Below are positions 1 to 10,319 of a stretch of 64,000 nucleotides of DNA, one piece after another. The stretch is taken from positions 372,001-436,000 of the forward strand of contig NZ_JAJMLW010000002.1 of the NCBI RefSeq assembly GCF_022669055.1, written 5' to 3'. A program made the translations under genes and the position numbers. The notes under the pieces were generated by a model. The model had not been told where the DNA came from. It searched no databases and worked only from the letters and a program-made list of their open reading frames with translations. Position 1 is the stretch's first letter. Every line of letters starts with the position of its first letter. This DNA comes from Adlercreutzia faecimuris (GTDB lineage: Bacteria; Actinomycetota; Coriobacteriia; Coriobacteriales; Eggerthellaceae).

Positions 1-2282
<2,282 letters not shown>

Positions 2283-2308
2283 GTCCCTCTTCTCCTCTAT
2301 CTCTTCTC

Positions 2309-3688
2309 TCAGGCGGCCGCGCCCACGGGCACGATCTCCACCTTGGTCTCCCCCGTGATGTCGCTCGCGCGCACCGTCACCGTCGAGGGGCCGGCCTGCT
2401 CGGGCAGCTCGTACATCACGTCGGTCAGCACGCGCTCGCAGATCGAGCGCAGGCCGCGGGCGCCGGTGCCGTGCTCCACCGCCTCGTGCGCGATGGCCAC
2501 GAGCGCGTCGGGCTCGAAGGCGAGCGCGGCGTCCTCGAAGTCGAACATCTTCACGTACTGCTTGACGAGCGCGTTGCGCGGCTCGGTGAGGATGCGCACC
2601 AGGTCCTCCTCCGACAGCTCCTGGAGCGACGTGATGACCGGGATGCGGCCCACGAACTCCGGGATCATGCCGTACTTGTTGAGGTCCTCGGGCAGCACCT
2701 GGGCCAGAAGCTCCGCCTCGCGCAGCTTCTGCGACTCGGGAAGCTCCACGGCGAACCCTAAGCCGCTCGTGCCCTTGCGCTGGGCGATGATGTCGGCCAG
2801 GCCCACGAACGCCCCGCCCAGGATGAACAGGATGTTGGTGGTGTCGATGTGGATGAGCTCCTGCTGGGGGTGCTTGCGGCCGCCCTGGGGCGGCACGGAG
2901 GCCTCGCAGCCCTCCACGATCTTGAGCAGCGCCTGCTGGACGCCCTCGCCCGACACGTCGCGGGTGATCGAGAGGTTCTCGGCCTTGCGGGCGATCTTGT
3001 CGATCTCGTCGATGTAGATGATGCCGATCTCGGCGCGCGGGATGTCGAAGTCGGCCGCCGTGATGAGCTTGAGCAGGATGTTCTCGACGTCCTCGCCGAC
3101 GTAGCCCGCCTCGGTGAGCGTGGTGGCGTCGGCGATGGCGAAGGGCACCTTGAGGGTGCGCGCCAGCGTCTGCGCCAGAAGCGTCTTGCCCGAGCCGGTG
3201 GGGCCGAGGAGCATGATGTTGGACTTCGCCAGCTCGACGTCGCCCTCCTCGGCCTCCTGGCCCATGGATATGCGCTTGTAGTGGTTGTACACCGCCACCG
3301 ACAGCGCCTTCTTGGCGGCTTCCTGGCCCACCACGTGCTCGGAGAGGTTCTCGTAGAGCTCACGCGGGGTGGGCAGGTTGTCGAGCACCTCCTCGGGCGC
3401 CGGCTCGCCGGCGTCGTCCTCGCCCGCGGGCGCCTCCTCGGCGTGGCGGCCCCGGCGGTGGCGCGGCAGCTCGCGGTCCTCCTCGATCAGGTCGATCTCC
3501 TGGGACATCGAGAAGCCGAGGTCGCGCATCATGGCGTCGGCGCACACCGATATGCACTCGTCGCAGATGTAGATGCCGTTGGGCCCCGATATCATGGCGT
3601 TGACCTGCTGGGGCACCTTGCCGCAGAAGGCGCAGTAGATGTCGTCGTCCGCGCCGCCGTAGCCGGGCGTGTTTCTCTCTTGGGTCAT
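2309..3688 (-). CDS. clpX: ATP-dependent Clp protease ATP-binding subunit ClpX
   Basis: AAA+ unfoldase that feeds tagged substrates to ClpP. The 459-residue product has an N-terminal zinc-binding domain with C19, C22, C42 and C45, then an acidic, low-complexity linker (about residues 70-105, rich in E, P and A) longer than in most ClpX. The AAA+ core follows: Walker A GPTGSGKT, pore loop GYVG, Walker B IIYIDEID and the sensor regions. The ClpP-contacting loop reads LGF (in SGLGFA) where many homologues have IGF. It starts 19 bases after the clpP stop, so the two protease subunits are co-transcribed. The start is ATG at 3688 with a purine-rich GGAAGAG upstream. Confidence 0.97.
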   Translation of the reverse strand: MTQERNTPGYGGADDDIYCAFCGKVPQQVNAMISGPNGIYICDECISVCADAMMRDLGFSMSQEIDLIEEDRELPRHRRGRHAEEAPAGEDDAGEPAPEEVLDNLPTPRELYENLSEHVVGQEAAKKALSVAVYNHYKRISMGQEAEEGDVELAKSNIMLLGPTGSGKTLLAQTLARTLKVPFAIADATTLTEAGYVGEDVENILLKLITAADFDIPRAEIGIIYIDEIDKIARKAENLSITRDVSGEGVQQALLKIVEGCEASVPPQGGRKHPQQELIHIDTTNILFILGGAFVGLADIIAQRKGTSGLGFAVELPESQKLREAELLAQVLPEDLNKYGMIPEFVGRIPVITSLQELSEEDLVRILTEPRNALVKQYVKMFDFEDAALAFEPDALVAIAHEAVEHGTGARGLRSICERVLTDVMYELPEQAGPSTVTVRASDITGETKVEIVPVGAAA

Positions 3689-3707
3689 GGGGTACCGCTC
3701 TTCCTCC

Positions 3708-4328
3708 CTACGACTCCGACTTGGCGCCGTGGTGGGTGATGATCTCGTCGACGAGGCCGTAGGCCTGGGCCTCCTCGGCCGTCATGTAGTTGTCGCGCTC
3801 GGTGTCGAGCTGGATCTTGTCGATGGGCTGACCCGTGTTCTCGGACAGGATCTTGTTCAGGCGCTTGCGGGTCTTCAGCATGAAGTCGGCCACGATGGCG
3901 ATCTCGGTCTGCTGGCCCTGGGCGCCGCCGAGGGGCTGGTGGATGAGCACCATGGAGTTGGGCAGGCAGAAGCGCTTGCCCTTGGCGCCCGACGACAGCA
4001 GGACCGCCGCCATGGAGGCGCACTCGCCGATGCAGATGGTGGACACGTCGCACTTGACGAAGTTCATGGTGTCCAGGATGCCCAGGCCCGCCGTCACCGA
4101 GCCGCCCGGGGAATTGATGTAGAGCTGGATGTCCTTCTCGGGGTCGGCGCTCTCCAGGTGCAGCATCTGGGCGACCACCGAGTTGGCCACGTGGTCGTCG
4201 ATCTGCTCGCCGAGGAAGATGATGCGGTCGTTGAGCAGGCGGCTGTAGATGTCGTAGCTGCGCTCGCCGCGGGGCGACTGCTCGATGACGTAGGGGATGA
4301 GGGCGTTGCTCACGCGTTCTATGCCCAT
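3708..4328 (-). CDS. clpP: ATP-dependent Clp protease proteolytic subunit ClpP
   Basis: Serine peptidase that forms the tetradecameric chamber used with ClpX. I start it at ATG 4328 ([14 protein letters not shown]), giving 206 residues, the normal family length; the frame is open further upstream, but that extension does not resemble ClpP. The catalytic triad is visible as S105 in GECASMAA, H130 in MVLIHQP and D179 in [12 protein letters not shown], the spacing expected for the family. A GAGAGAGAGG purine stretch lies ahead of the start. It heads the clpP-clpX-valS cluster. Upstream on the minus strand is the tig terminator, so clpP has its own promoter in 4329-4442, although I see no clean -35/-10 pair. 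Confidence 0.96.
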   Translation of the reverse strand: MGIERVSNALIPYVIEQSPRGERSYDIYSRLLNDRIIFLGEQIDDHVANSVVAQMLHLESADPEKDIQLYINSPGGSVTAGLGILDTMNFVKCDVSTICIGECASMAAVLLSSGAKGKRFCLPNSMVLIHQPLGGAQGQQTEIAIVADFMLKTRKRLNKILSENTGQPIDKIQLDTERDNYMTAEEAQAYGLVDEIITHHGAKSES

Positions 4329-4442
4329 GGTGTGCCTCTCTCTCGCGGGGCGCCCGTCGATGGCGGACGCCGTCAATAGTTCGGGTACCATACTGATATA
4401 GGTTCGCCCCCGGCGCAAGGCTCGTGCGCCGAAAGTACACGG

Positions 4443-4487
4443 AAAAAGGCCGCCTGAGGGCTGTTTTACCACATCAGACGGCCTTTT
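4443..4487 (-). terminator. Rho-independent terminator of tig
   Basis: On the minus strand a stem GGCCGTCTGA pairs with TCAGGCGGCC (one G-U pair) around a loop of about 16 bases and is followed by a T-run (CTTTTT). It lies just past the tig stop codon, and separates tig from clpP. Confidence 0.85.
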
Positions 4488-4516
4488 CTGGTAAGCGGGA
4501 GGCTAAGGGTTCGCGC

Positions 4517-5923
4517 TTACTCCGCCTCGTCGGCGGCCGCATCGGCAGCCTCGTCCTTGGCGGCCTTCTTCTTGGAGGCCTTCTTGGGCTTGGCCTCCTC
4601 GGCGGGCGCGGCAGCCAGCTCAACCTCGGTGACGACGGCCTTGTCCAGCACGTCCTCCATGGCCTTGAAGCGCACGACGCCCTCGCGGATGAGGTAGAGG
4701 CGGCCGGACTCCAGCCACTCCTTCTCGACGGCGGCGGGATCGGGCACGCCGGCCTTCACGAACTCGGCGCTGACCTCCTCAGGGGTGGCCTCGATGCCGT
4801 AGTGGCGCGCCCAGGCCTCGAGCGCCAGCTCCTGCTTGGCGTTGTCGGCGGCCTGCATCTTCACGTCGGCCTTGAACTGGTCGGCGTCGATGCCGGCCTG
4901 CATCAGGTAGGTGTCGAAGCTCAGGCCCTGGCGCTGCAGCTGGGTGAAGAAGTCCTGGAGCAGGCTCGCCTCGGCCTCCTCGGCCAAAGACTCGGGCACC
5001 TCGCCCTCCAGGCGGGACGCCAGCACGTCGAGGGCGGCGTTCTCCTTCATGCGGGGCAGGATGTCGGCCTTCTGGGCGGCGATGGACTCGGCGATGCGCG
5101 CGCGCAGGTCGGCGGCGTCCTCGAAGCCCATGGTGTCCTTGGCCCACTCGTCGGTGACCTCGGGCAGCTCCTTCTTCTTCACGACGTTGCAGGTGACCTC
5201 GAAGGCGATCTTCTCGCCGGCGTGGGGCGCCAGCAGCACCGACGCCTCGTCGGCGGGCACGTCGAGGGTGAACTCGCGGACCTGGCCCTTCTTGATGCCC
5301 ATGATCTCCTCGTCGAAGGCCTCGGAGAACATGCCGGAGCCGGGGCCGTACAGGCGCGAGGCGCTGGTGAGGCCCTCGATCTCGGCGCCGTCGGCGTCCT
5401 TGGCCACCACGGCGATGTCGACGAAGTTCTCGGGCTTGAGCTTGGTGGCGGCGGAGGCGTCCTCGAAGGTGCTGTAGTGGGCGCGCAGGGCCTCGAGCTG
5501 CTCGGCCACCTCGGCGTCGGTCGCGCCCTCGGCGGGCAGCTCGACGGCGACGGGCTCGTAGCTGCTGAGCTCGAGGGCCGGCTTGACGTCCAGCTCGAAG
5601 GAGAACTCGTAGGGCTTGCCGTTCTCGACCAGGCCGGCGTCGCCGAACTCGGGACGACCCACCGGGCAGAGCGCCTCGGCCTCGACCACCTGCGGGAACA
5701 CGTCGTTCACCAGGTCCTCGGACACGGTGGCGAGCACCGCCTCGGCGCCGAGCGCGTTGTCGATGACCGGGCGCGGGGCCTTGCCCTTGCGGAAGCCCGG
5801 GAAGTTGTAGCGCTGTGCGAACTGCTTGTAGGTCTTCTTGATGCGGGCGTCGACGTCCTTCGCGTCGATGGTCACGACCACCTTGACGCGGTTGCCCTCG
5901 AGAGCCTCTACCTTAGTCTTCAC
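4517..5923 (-). CDS. tig: Trigger factor (ribosome-associated chaperone and prolyl isomerase)
   Basis: Binds ribosomal protein L23 at the exit tunnel and shields nascent chains. The 468-residue protein shows the ribosome-docking signature GFRKGKAP near residue 44, then a central FKBP-type peptidyl-prolyl isomerase domain (about 150-245), then the helical C-terminal chaperone arms. The tail is a lysine/alanine-rich stretch (KPKKASKKKAAK) ending in an acidic run, which is an addition compared with E. coli (432 residues). The start codon is GTG at 5923, nine bases after GGAGG. The gene lies just upstream of clpP and clpX, a common arrangement in bacteria, but a terminator separates them here. 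Confidence 0.96.
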   Translation of the reverse strand: MKTKVEALEGNRVKVVVTIDAKDVDARIKKTYKQFAQRYNFPGFRKGKAPRPVIDNALGAEAVLATVSEDLVNDVFPQVVEAEALCPVGRPEFGDAGLVENGKPYEFSFELDVKPALELSSYEPVAVELPAEGATDAEVAEQLEALRAHYSTFEDASAATKLKPENFVDIAVVAKDADGAEIEGLTSASRLYGPGSGMFSEAFDEEIMGIKKGQVREFTLDVPADEASVLLAPHAGEKIAFEVTCNVVKKKELPEVTDEWAKDTMGFEDAADLRARIAESIAAQKADILPRMKENAALDVLASRLEGEVPESLAEEAEASLLQDFFTQLQRQGLSFDTYLMQAGIDADQFKADVKMQAADNAKQELALEAWARHYGIEATPEEVSAEFVKAGVPDPAAVEKEWLESGRLYLIREGVVRFKAMEDVLDKAVVTEVELAAAPAEEAKPKKASKKKAAKDEAADAAADEAE

Positions 5924-6061
5924 GTTGTCTTTCCTCCATCGTTTTGCCTTGGGGCGCCGGGTGGTCCGGCGCGTATGCGTCTTGCGCTTCCGCGGCCGGC
6001 AGCGCCCCGCGCGGGGCTGACCTACGGGCGCAAGCGCACCAGCACGCGATTATCGCACAAC

Positions 6062-7351
6062 CTAGTCGATCTCGTCCAGTGAGAACGCGTCCTTACCCAG
6101 GTGGACCTCCTTGCCGGCCTTGATCTGGGCGCGGTACTCGGCGGTGGCGGTGAACACCACGTCAGACGAGGAGTTGAGCGCCGTCTCGCAGGAGTCCTGG
6201 ATCACGCCGATGATGAAGCCGATGGCCACCACCTGCATGGCGATGTCGTTGCCGATGCCGAACAGCGAGCAGCACAGCGGGATGAGCAGGAGCGACCCGC
6301 CGGCCACGCCCGACGCGCCGCAGGCCGACACGGCGGCCAGCACGCACAGGATGACGGCGGTGACGGGCTCCACCGCGATGCCGATGGTGTTGGCCGCGGC
6401 CATGGTCATGATGGCGATGGTGACGGCCGCGCCCGCCATGTTGATGGTGGCGCCGAGCGGGATGGACACCGAGTAGTTGTCCTTGTCGAGGCCCAGCTTG
6501 CGGCACAGCTCCATGTTGACCGGGATGTTGGCCGCCGAGCTGCGGGTGAAGAAGGCCGTGATGCCCGAGTCCTTGAGGCAGCGCAGGATCAGCGGGTAGG
6601 GGTTTCTCTTGGTGCAGGCGAACACGATGAGCGGGTTGGTCACCAGCGCGATGAAGAACATGCAGGCCACCAGGATGAGGATGATGCGGCCGTACTCGAC
6701 GAAGATCTCCATGCCGGAGGTGGCCACCGAGTTGTACACCAGGCCCATGATGCCGAAGGGCGCCAGCGCGATGACCCAGCGCACCACCATGGACACGGCG
6801 TCGGAGACGGCCGCGAAGACGTCCTTGACGGCCTGCTTGGCCGCGCGCAGGGCGATGCCGAGGACGACGGCCCAGGCCAGGATGCCGATGTAGTTGGCCT
6901 TGATGAGGGCGTCCACCGGGTTGCAGGCGATGTTCATCACGAGCGTGGTGAGCACGGCGCCCACGTGCTCGGGCGAGGACTGCTCGACCACCGAGGAGGT
7001 GTCGAGCGTGAGCACGGTCGGGAACAGGTAGCTGGCTATGACGGCCACGAGCGCCGCCACGAGCGTGCTCACGACGTACAGGACGACGACGGTCTTCATG
7101 GACCCGGCCGTCTTCGCGTTGCACAGCGCGTTGATGACCAGGAAGAACACGAGCACGGGCGCGACGCCCTTCAGCGCGCTCACGAACAGGTTGCCCAGGA
7201 GCACGATGAACTGGCTCAGGCCGTCGAGCACGTCGTTGCCCGAGTCGACCGGCACCAGAAACGACAGCGCGACGCCGATGACCAGGCCCACGAGGATGCG
7301 CTTGATGAGGCTCACCTCGTTGTACTTCCTCAACACGTCTCTTACGGCCAT
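6062..7351 (-). CDS. sstT: SstT-like sodium:serine/threonine symporter
   Basis: Dicarboxylate/amino acid:cation symporter (DAACS) family. By similarity to SstT it would import serine and threonine with Na+. Starting at ATG 7351 (MAVRDVLRKYNEVSLIKRI) it has 429 residues, close to the 414 of the E. coli protein, with about eight hydrophobic segments. Two re-entrant-loop signatures are visible: the serine-rich FFTRSSAANIPVN and the NMAGAAVTIAIM segment with its conserved N-M. A perfect AGGAGG lies 8 bases before the ATG. The tRNA-Leu gene ends only 24 bases upstream, so transcription may pass from the tRNA into this gene. Substrate assignment is by family and not proven. Confidence 0.85.
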   Translation of the reverse strand: MAVRDVLRKYNEVSLIKRILVGLVIGVALSFLVPVDSGNDVLDGLSQFIVLLGNLFVSALKGVAPVLVFFLVINALCNAKTAGSMKTVVVLYVVSTLVAALVAVIASYLFPTVLTLDTSSVVEQSSPEHVGAVLTTLVMNIACNPVDALIKANYIGILAWAVVLGIALRAAKQAVKDVFAAVSDAVSMVVRWVIALAPFGIMGLVYNSVATSGMEIFVEYGRIILILVACMFFIALVTNPLIVFACTKRNPYPLILRCLKDSGITAFFTRSSAANIPVNMELCRKLGLDKDNYSVSIPLGATINMAGAAVTIAIMTMAAANTIGIAVEPVTAVILCVLAAVSACGASGVAGGSLLLIPLCCSLFGIGNDIAMQVVAIGFIIGVIQDSCETALNSSSDVVFTATAEYRAQIKAGKEVHLGKDAFSLDEID

Positions 7352-7375
7352 GGAAAGCCCTCCTACTAATATAAA

Positions 7376-7460
7376 TGGTGCGGGCGAAAGGACTTGAACC
7401 TTCACGGGTCTCCCCACCAGAACCTAAATCTGGCGCGTCTGCCAATTCCGCCACGCCCGC
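7376..7460 (-). tRNA. tRNA-Leu (anticodon TAG)
   Basis: An 85-base class II tRNA on the minus strand. The acceptor stem begins GCGGGCG and closes with CGCCCGC followed by A and an encoded CCA. The anticodon loop sits in CCAGATTTAGGTTCTGG, giving anticodon TAG (codon CUA family). A variable arm (TGGGGAGACCCG) and the TTCAAGTCC T-loop are present. sstT begins 24 bases beyond its 3' end. Confidence 0.96.
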
Positions 7461-7572
7461 ACGGCTGACGAAGGGCGGCGCGGCGGCCGCCCGGGCGCGT
7501 CTGCGCGCCGTAATCGCCCATGATAGCAGAAGTGCCCGCCGGCGCGCGCGGACCGGGGCGGGCGGCGTCGGC

Positions 7573-7586
7573 TATACTGGGCGCCA
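7573..7586 (+). promoter_or_regulatory. Candidate -10 element giving a leaderless mRNA
   Basis: TATACT at 7573-7578 is followed by exactly seven bases and then the ATG at 7586. Start-site spacing from a -10 of this kind would place transcription initiation at the start codon. No good -35 is visible and there is no Shine-Dalgarno sequence. The same geometry occurs at priA. Inferred only. Confidence 0.4.
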
Positions 7587-8110
7587 TGGGATCGAACGGG
7601 ACAAGGCAGGCGGGAGGCTACGCCGCGCGGTGGGCGCGGTGGACGGCGCCCCTGCGCGCGCGGCCCGGCGGGGCCCGCGCGCTCGAGGCGGCCAACCGCG
7701 CGCTGGCGGCGCTCTTCTACGCCGCCTACCCTGTGCTGCTGGCGTGGGCGGCGCTCGCCGACCCGGCCCGGGCGGCGGCCCTCGCGGCCGTGCCCGCCGC
7801 CGGCTTCGCGGCCGTGACGCTGCTGCGCCGCGCCCTCGACGCGCCCCGGCCCTACGAGCGCTGGGAGATCACGCCGCTCATCGCCCGGGACGGCGCGGGC
7901 CGCTCGTTCCCGAGTCGCCACGCCTTCAGCGCCTTCGCCATCGCCTCGTGCTGGGCGGGCTGGTGGCCCCCGGCGGGCGCGGCGCTCCTGGCGCTCGCCT
8001 GCGCGCTGGGCGCCTGCCGCGTCCTCGGCGGCGTGCACTACCCGCGCGACGTCGTCGCCGGCGCGGCGCTCGGCGCGCTCGTCGGCGCCGCCGCCGCGCT
8101 CATCGGGTAG
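7586..8110 (+). CDS. PAP2 superfamily phosphatase
   Basis: Membrane-associated phosphatase of the phosphatidic acid phosphatase type 2 family, which acts on lipid phosphates or undecaprenyl pyrophosphate. The 174-residue product shows the three phosphatase motifs: RRALDAPRPYE near residue 85 (a variant of KX6RP), FPSRHAFS near 108-114 (PSRH replacing PSGH, with the catalytic His) and CRVLGGVHYPRD near 145-156 (SRX5HX3D type, again variant). Several hydrophobic helices surround them. I chose ATG 7586 because the upstream 22 codons are not family-like and because the -10 lies directly upstream. It converges with the GNAT gene. The exact lipid substrate cannot be told. Confidence 0.82.
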   Translation: MGSNGTRQAGGYAARWARWTAPLRARPGGARALEAANRALAALFYAAYPVLLAWAALADPARAAALAAVPAAGFAAVTLLRRALDAPRPYERWEITPLIARDGAGRSFPSRHAFSAFAIASCWAGWWPPAGAALLALACALGACRVLGGVHYPRDVVAGAALGALVGAAAALIG

Positions 8111-8147
8111 GAAGGGGCGCCGGCGCGCGACACGGGGGCGCGCGGCG

Positions 8148-8597
8148 CTAGAGCGCCTTGCGCATCCACTGGTGCTCGACGTGCTCGTCGAACTCGACGG
8201 GGCCGTAGGCGGCGTAGCCGGCCCGCTCGTAGAAGGGCTGGGCGCTGCACTGGGCGTGCAGGTGCATCTCGGCGGCGCCGGCCTCCCGCGCCAGGCGCTC
8301 GGCCTCGGCCAGCAGAAGCGAGCCCAGGCCGCCCCGGCGCGCCTCGGGCAGCACGGCGAGCCGGCCGAACACCCAGCGGCCGGGCGCGTCCTCGAGTGCC
8401 GGCTCGAGCGCAGCCGGGAATACCCGCGCGCAGCCGAGCGGCGCCCCGTCGCCGTAGAGCACGATGTGGAGCATATCCGGCGCCTCGTCCTCGGGGCCGA
8501 ACTCGTTTCGGAACCCCTGCTCCTCCATGAACACCCGCGTGCGCACCGCCGCCGCATCGGGAAACGCGCCCTGCCCGTGTCCGAACGTGATGTCCAC
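8148..8597 (-). CDS. GNAT family N-acetyltransferase
   Basis: Acetyl-CoA-dependent acetyltransferase of the ElaA/YjcF-like type. The 149-residue product has the N-terminal RTRVFMEEQGF segment, the VFGRLAVLPEARRGGLGSLLL block (motif A with the R/Q-x-x-G-x-G/A-type CoA-binding turn) and a C-terminal QPFYERAGY. The start is taken as GTG 8597 because AGGGGG stands just upstream; a TTG 30 bases further out lies inside the upstream terminator and is unlikely. The acceptor substrate is unknown. A terminator (8626-8650) separates it from tRNA-Asn, so its promoter must be very close or it relies on readthrough. Confidence 0.85.
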   Translation of the reverse strand: MDITFGHGQGAFPDAAAVRTRVFMEEQGFRNEFGPEDEAPDMLHIVLYGDGAPLGCARVFPAALEPALEDAPGRWVFGRLAVLPEARRGGLGSLLLAEAERLAREAGAAEMHLHAQCSAQPFYERAGYAAYGPVEFDEHVEHQWMRKAL

Positions 8598-8625
8598 CAG
8601 AACCCCCTGACCTCTTCCGGGTAGC

Positions 8626-8650
8626 AAAAAGGCCAGCTGGGAAGCTGGCC
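8626..8650 (-). terminator. Rho-independent terminator after tRNA-Asn
   Basis: On the minus strand GGCCAGCT pairs with AGCTGGCC across a four-base loop and is followed by TTTTTG. It lies about 12 bases beyond the tRNA-Asn 3' end. Confidence 0.9.
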
Positions 8651-8661
8651 TCTCTTGTTTA

Positions 8662-8736
8662 TGGCTCCCCGGGTAGGATTCGAACCTACAACCCTCCGGT
8701 TAACAGCCGGATGCTCTGCCGTTGAGCTACCGAGGA
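8662..8736 (-). tRNA. tRNA-Asn (anticodon GTT)
   Basis: A 75-base minus-strand tRNA with acceptor TCCTCGG/CCGGGGA, an encoded CCA, anticodon stem-loop CCGGCTGTTAACCGG (anticodon GTT) and T-arm GTAGGTTCGAATCCTAC. It has its own promoter upstream and a terminator downstream. Confidence 0.97.
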
Positions 8737-8773
8737 ATGTCGCGCGGCCTTCCGGCCCCATGCGCAAGATAGC

Positions 8774-8801
8774 ATTATACCCAAAGCGGCCCCGCGCGCA
8801 A
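8774..8801 (-). promoter_or_regulatory. Promoter of tRNA-Asn
   Basis: On the minus strand TTGCGC, a 16-base spacer and a perfect TATAAT. Initiation would fall near 8767, about 30 bases before the tRNA 5' end. Confidence 0.7.
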
Positions 8802-8879
8802 GACCCAATTTACGCGCGGGGCCGGACGGCGCACACAAAGCGTGAGGCGGATCGGCGCATGCGGAACGCAGCCGGGCCG

Positions 8880-10190
8880 CTACACGAAGATGAACATCGC
8901 CAGGAAGGCCAGGGCCGCCACCCACATGAGCGGCTTCACCTCGGCGACGCGCCCGCGGGCCACCATGAGGATGACGTAGGCGATGAAGCCCAGGCCGATG
9001 CCGTTGGTGATGGAGTAGGTGAACGGGATGCCCACGATGACGAGGAACGCCGGGAAGGCCAGCTCGGGCTCCTTCCAGGAGATGGCGCCCACGTCCGTCA
9101 TCATGAGGAAGCCCACCACCACGAGCGCGCCGCAGGTGGCCGGCCCCGACACCATGCCGAACAGGGGCGCGAGGAACGCGCACACCAGGAACAGCGCGCC
9201 CACCACCAGGTTGGACAGGCCCGTGCGCGCGCCCTCGGCCACGCCCGAGGCCGACTCCACGAAGCAGGTGATGGAGCTGGCGCCGAAGAAGCCGCCGACG
9301 ATGGCCGCCGAGGAGTCCACGGCGAGGATGGGCTGGATGTCCTTCACGTCGCCCTTGGCGTCGGCGAAGTCGCCCTGCTTGCCGATGGCCACCACCGTGC
9401 CCATGGTGTCGAAGAAGTCGCTCATGAGCAGGCTGAACACGAACAGCAGCAGCGCCGGCTGCAGGAACACCTGGACGATGGCCATCTGGCCGTCCACCAT
9501 CTGGAACGGGGCGGCGAAGGTAGTGAAGTCGAGCCCGAAGCTCCAGGAGGTGGGCAGCGCGGTCACGCCGAGCGGGATGCCCACGATGACGGCCACCACG
9601 ATGGAGATGAGCAGGCCGCCGCGCACGCCCATGATCTGGAAGATCACCGCGCAGACGAGCGACACGAGCGCCACGACGCAGCCGGGCTCCGACAGCTCAC
9701 CCAGGGCCACGAGCGTCGAGTCGTCGGCGATGACGAGCCCGGCGCCCTTGAGGCCGATGAAGGCGATGAACAGGCCGATGCCGATGCCGATGGCGTGGCG
9801 CAGGTCCACGGGGATGGCGTCCATGACCGCCTTGCGCAGGCCGCCGAGCACGAGCCCCAGGATGACGACGCCCTCCAGGAACACCACGGCCATGGCCACG
9901 CGCCAGTCGATGCCGAGCGAGCCGCACAGGCCGTAGGCGACGATGGCGTTGATGCCCATGCCCGAGGCCAGCGCGACGGGCCGGTTGGCGATGAGGCCCA
10001 TGGCCACGGTCATCACGGCCGCGCCGAGGCAGGTGGCGGTGAGCCCGGCCTCGAACGGCACGCCGGCGTCGGCCAGGATGGCGGGGTTCACGGCCACGAT
10101 GTAGGCCATCGCCAGAAACGTCGTGAGGCCGCCGAGCACCTCCGTCGACACCGTCGACCCGCGCTCGCGGATCTTGAAGAACTGCTCCAT
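8880..10190 (-). CDS. NCS2-family purine permease (AzgA/PbuG type)
   Basis: Proton-coupled nucleobase transporter of the guanine/hypoxanthine/adenine branch of NCS2. Starting at ATG 10190 (MEQFFKIRERGSTVSTEVLGGLTTF) it has 436 residues and 12 or more hydrophobic segments. Branch-specific signatures are visible: MAYIVAVNPAIL near residue 30, ASGMGINAIVAY in the substrate-binding half, DFFDTMGT in the middle and SSITCFVESASGVAEGARTG in the second half. The frame is open 23 codons further upstream, but GGGGAG sits 8 bases before the chosen ATG. It seems monocistronic. Whether it prefers guanine, hypoxanthine or adenine cannot be read from sequence alone. Confidence 0.9.
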   Translation of the reverse strand: MEQFFKIRERGSTVSTEVLGGLTTFLAMAYIVAVNPAILADAGVPFEAGLTATCLGAAVMTVAMGLIANRPVALASGMGINAIVAYGLCGSLGIDWRVAMAVVFLEGVVILGLVLGGLRKAVMDAIPVDLRHAIGIGIGLFIAFIGLKGAGLVIADDSTLVALGELSEPGCVVALVSLVCAVIFQIMGVRGGLLISIVVAVIVGIPLGVTALPTSWSFGLDFTTFAAPFQMVDGQMAIVQVFLQPALLLFVFSLLMSDFFDTMGTVVAIGKQGDFADAKGDVKDIQPILAVDSSAAIVGGFFGASSITCFVESASGVAEGARTGLSNLVVGALFLVCAFLAPLFGMVSGPATCGALVVVGFLMMTDVGAISWKEPELAFPAFLVIVGIPFTYSITNGIGLGFIAYVILMVARGRVAEVKPLMWVAALAFLAMFIFV

Positions 10191-10319
10191 TGGGCACTCC
10201 CCTTCCGTCTTCGGTTCCCTGAAAAAGCGCCTGCCCGCCACTGTACCACCTTCCGGCACCGACCGGACGAGAACGTCCCCTTTTCGTAGGTTACCAGGGA
10301 AAACGAAGGCCGGCGGCGC

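Noticed and set aside
4424-6082. A 552-codon plus-strand frame rich in Leu/Gly
   Set aside because: Antisense of tig; low-complexity product and no ribosome-binding site.
10191-10319. Purine riboswitch upstream of the NCS2 permease
   Set aside because: None of the conserved purine-aptamer bases are seen in the leader.
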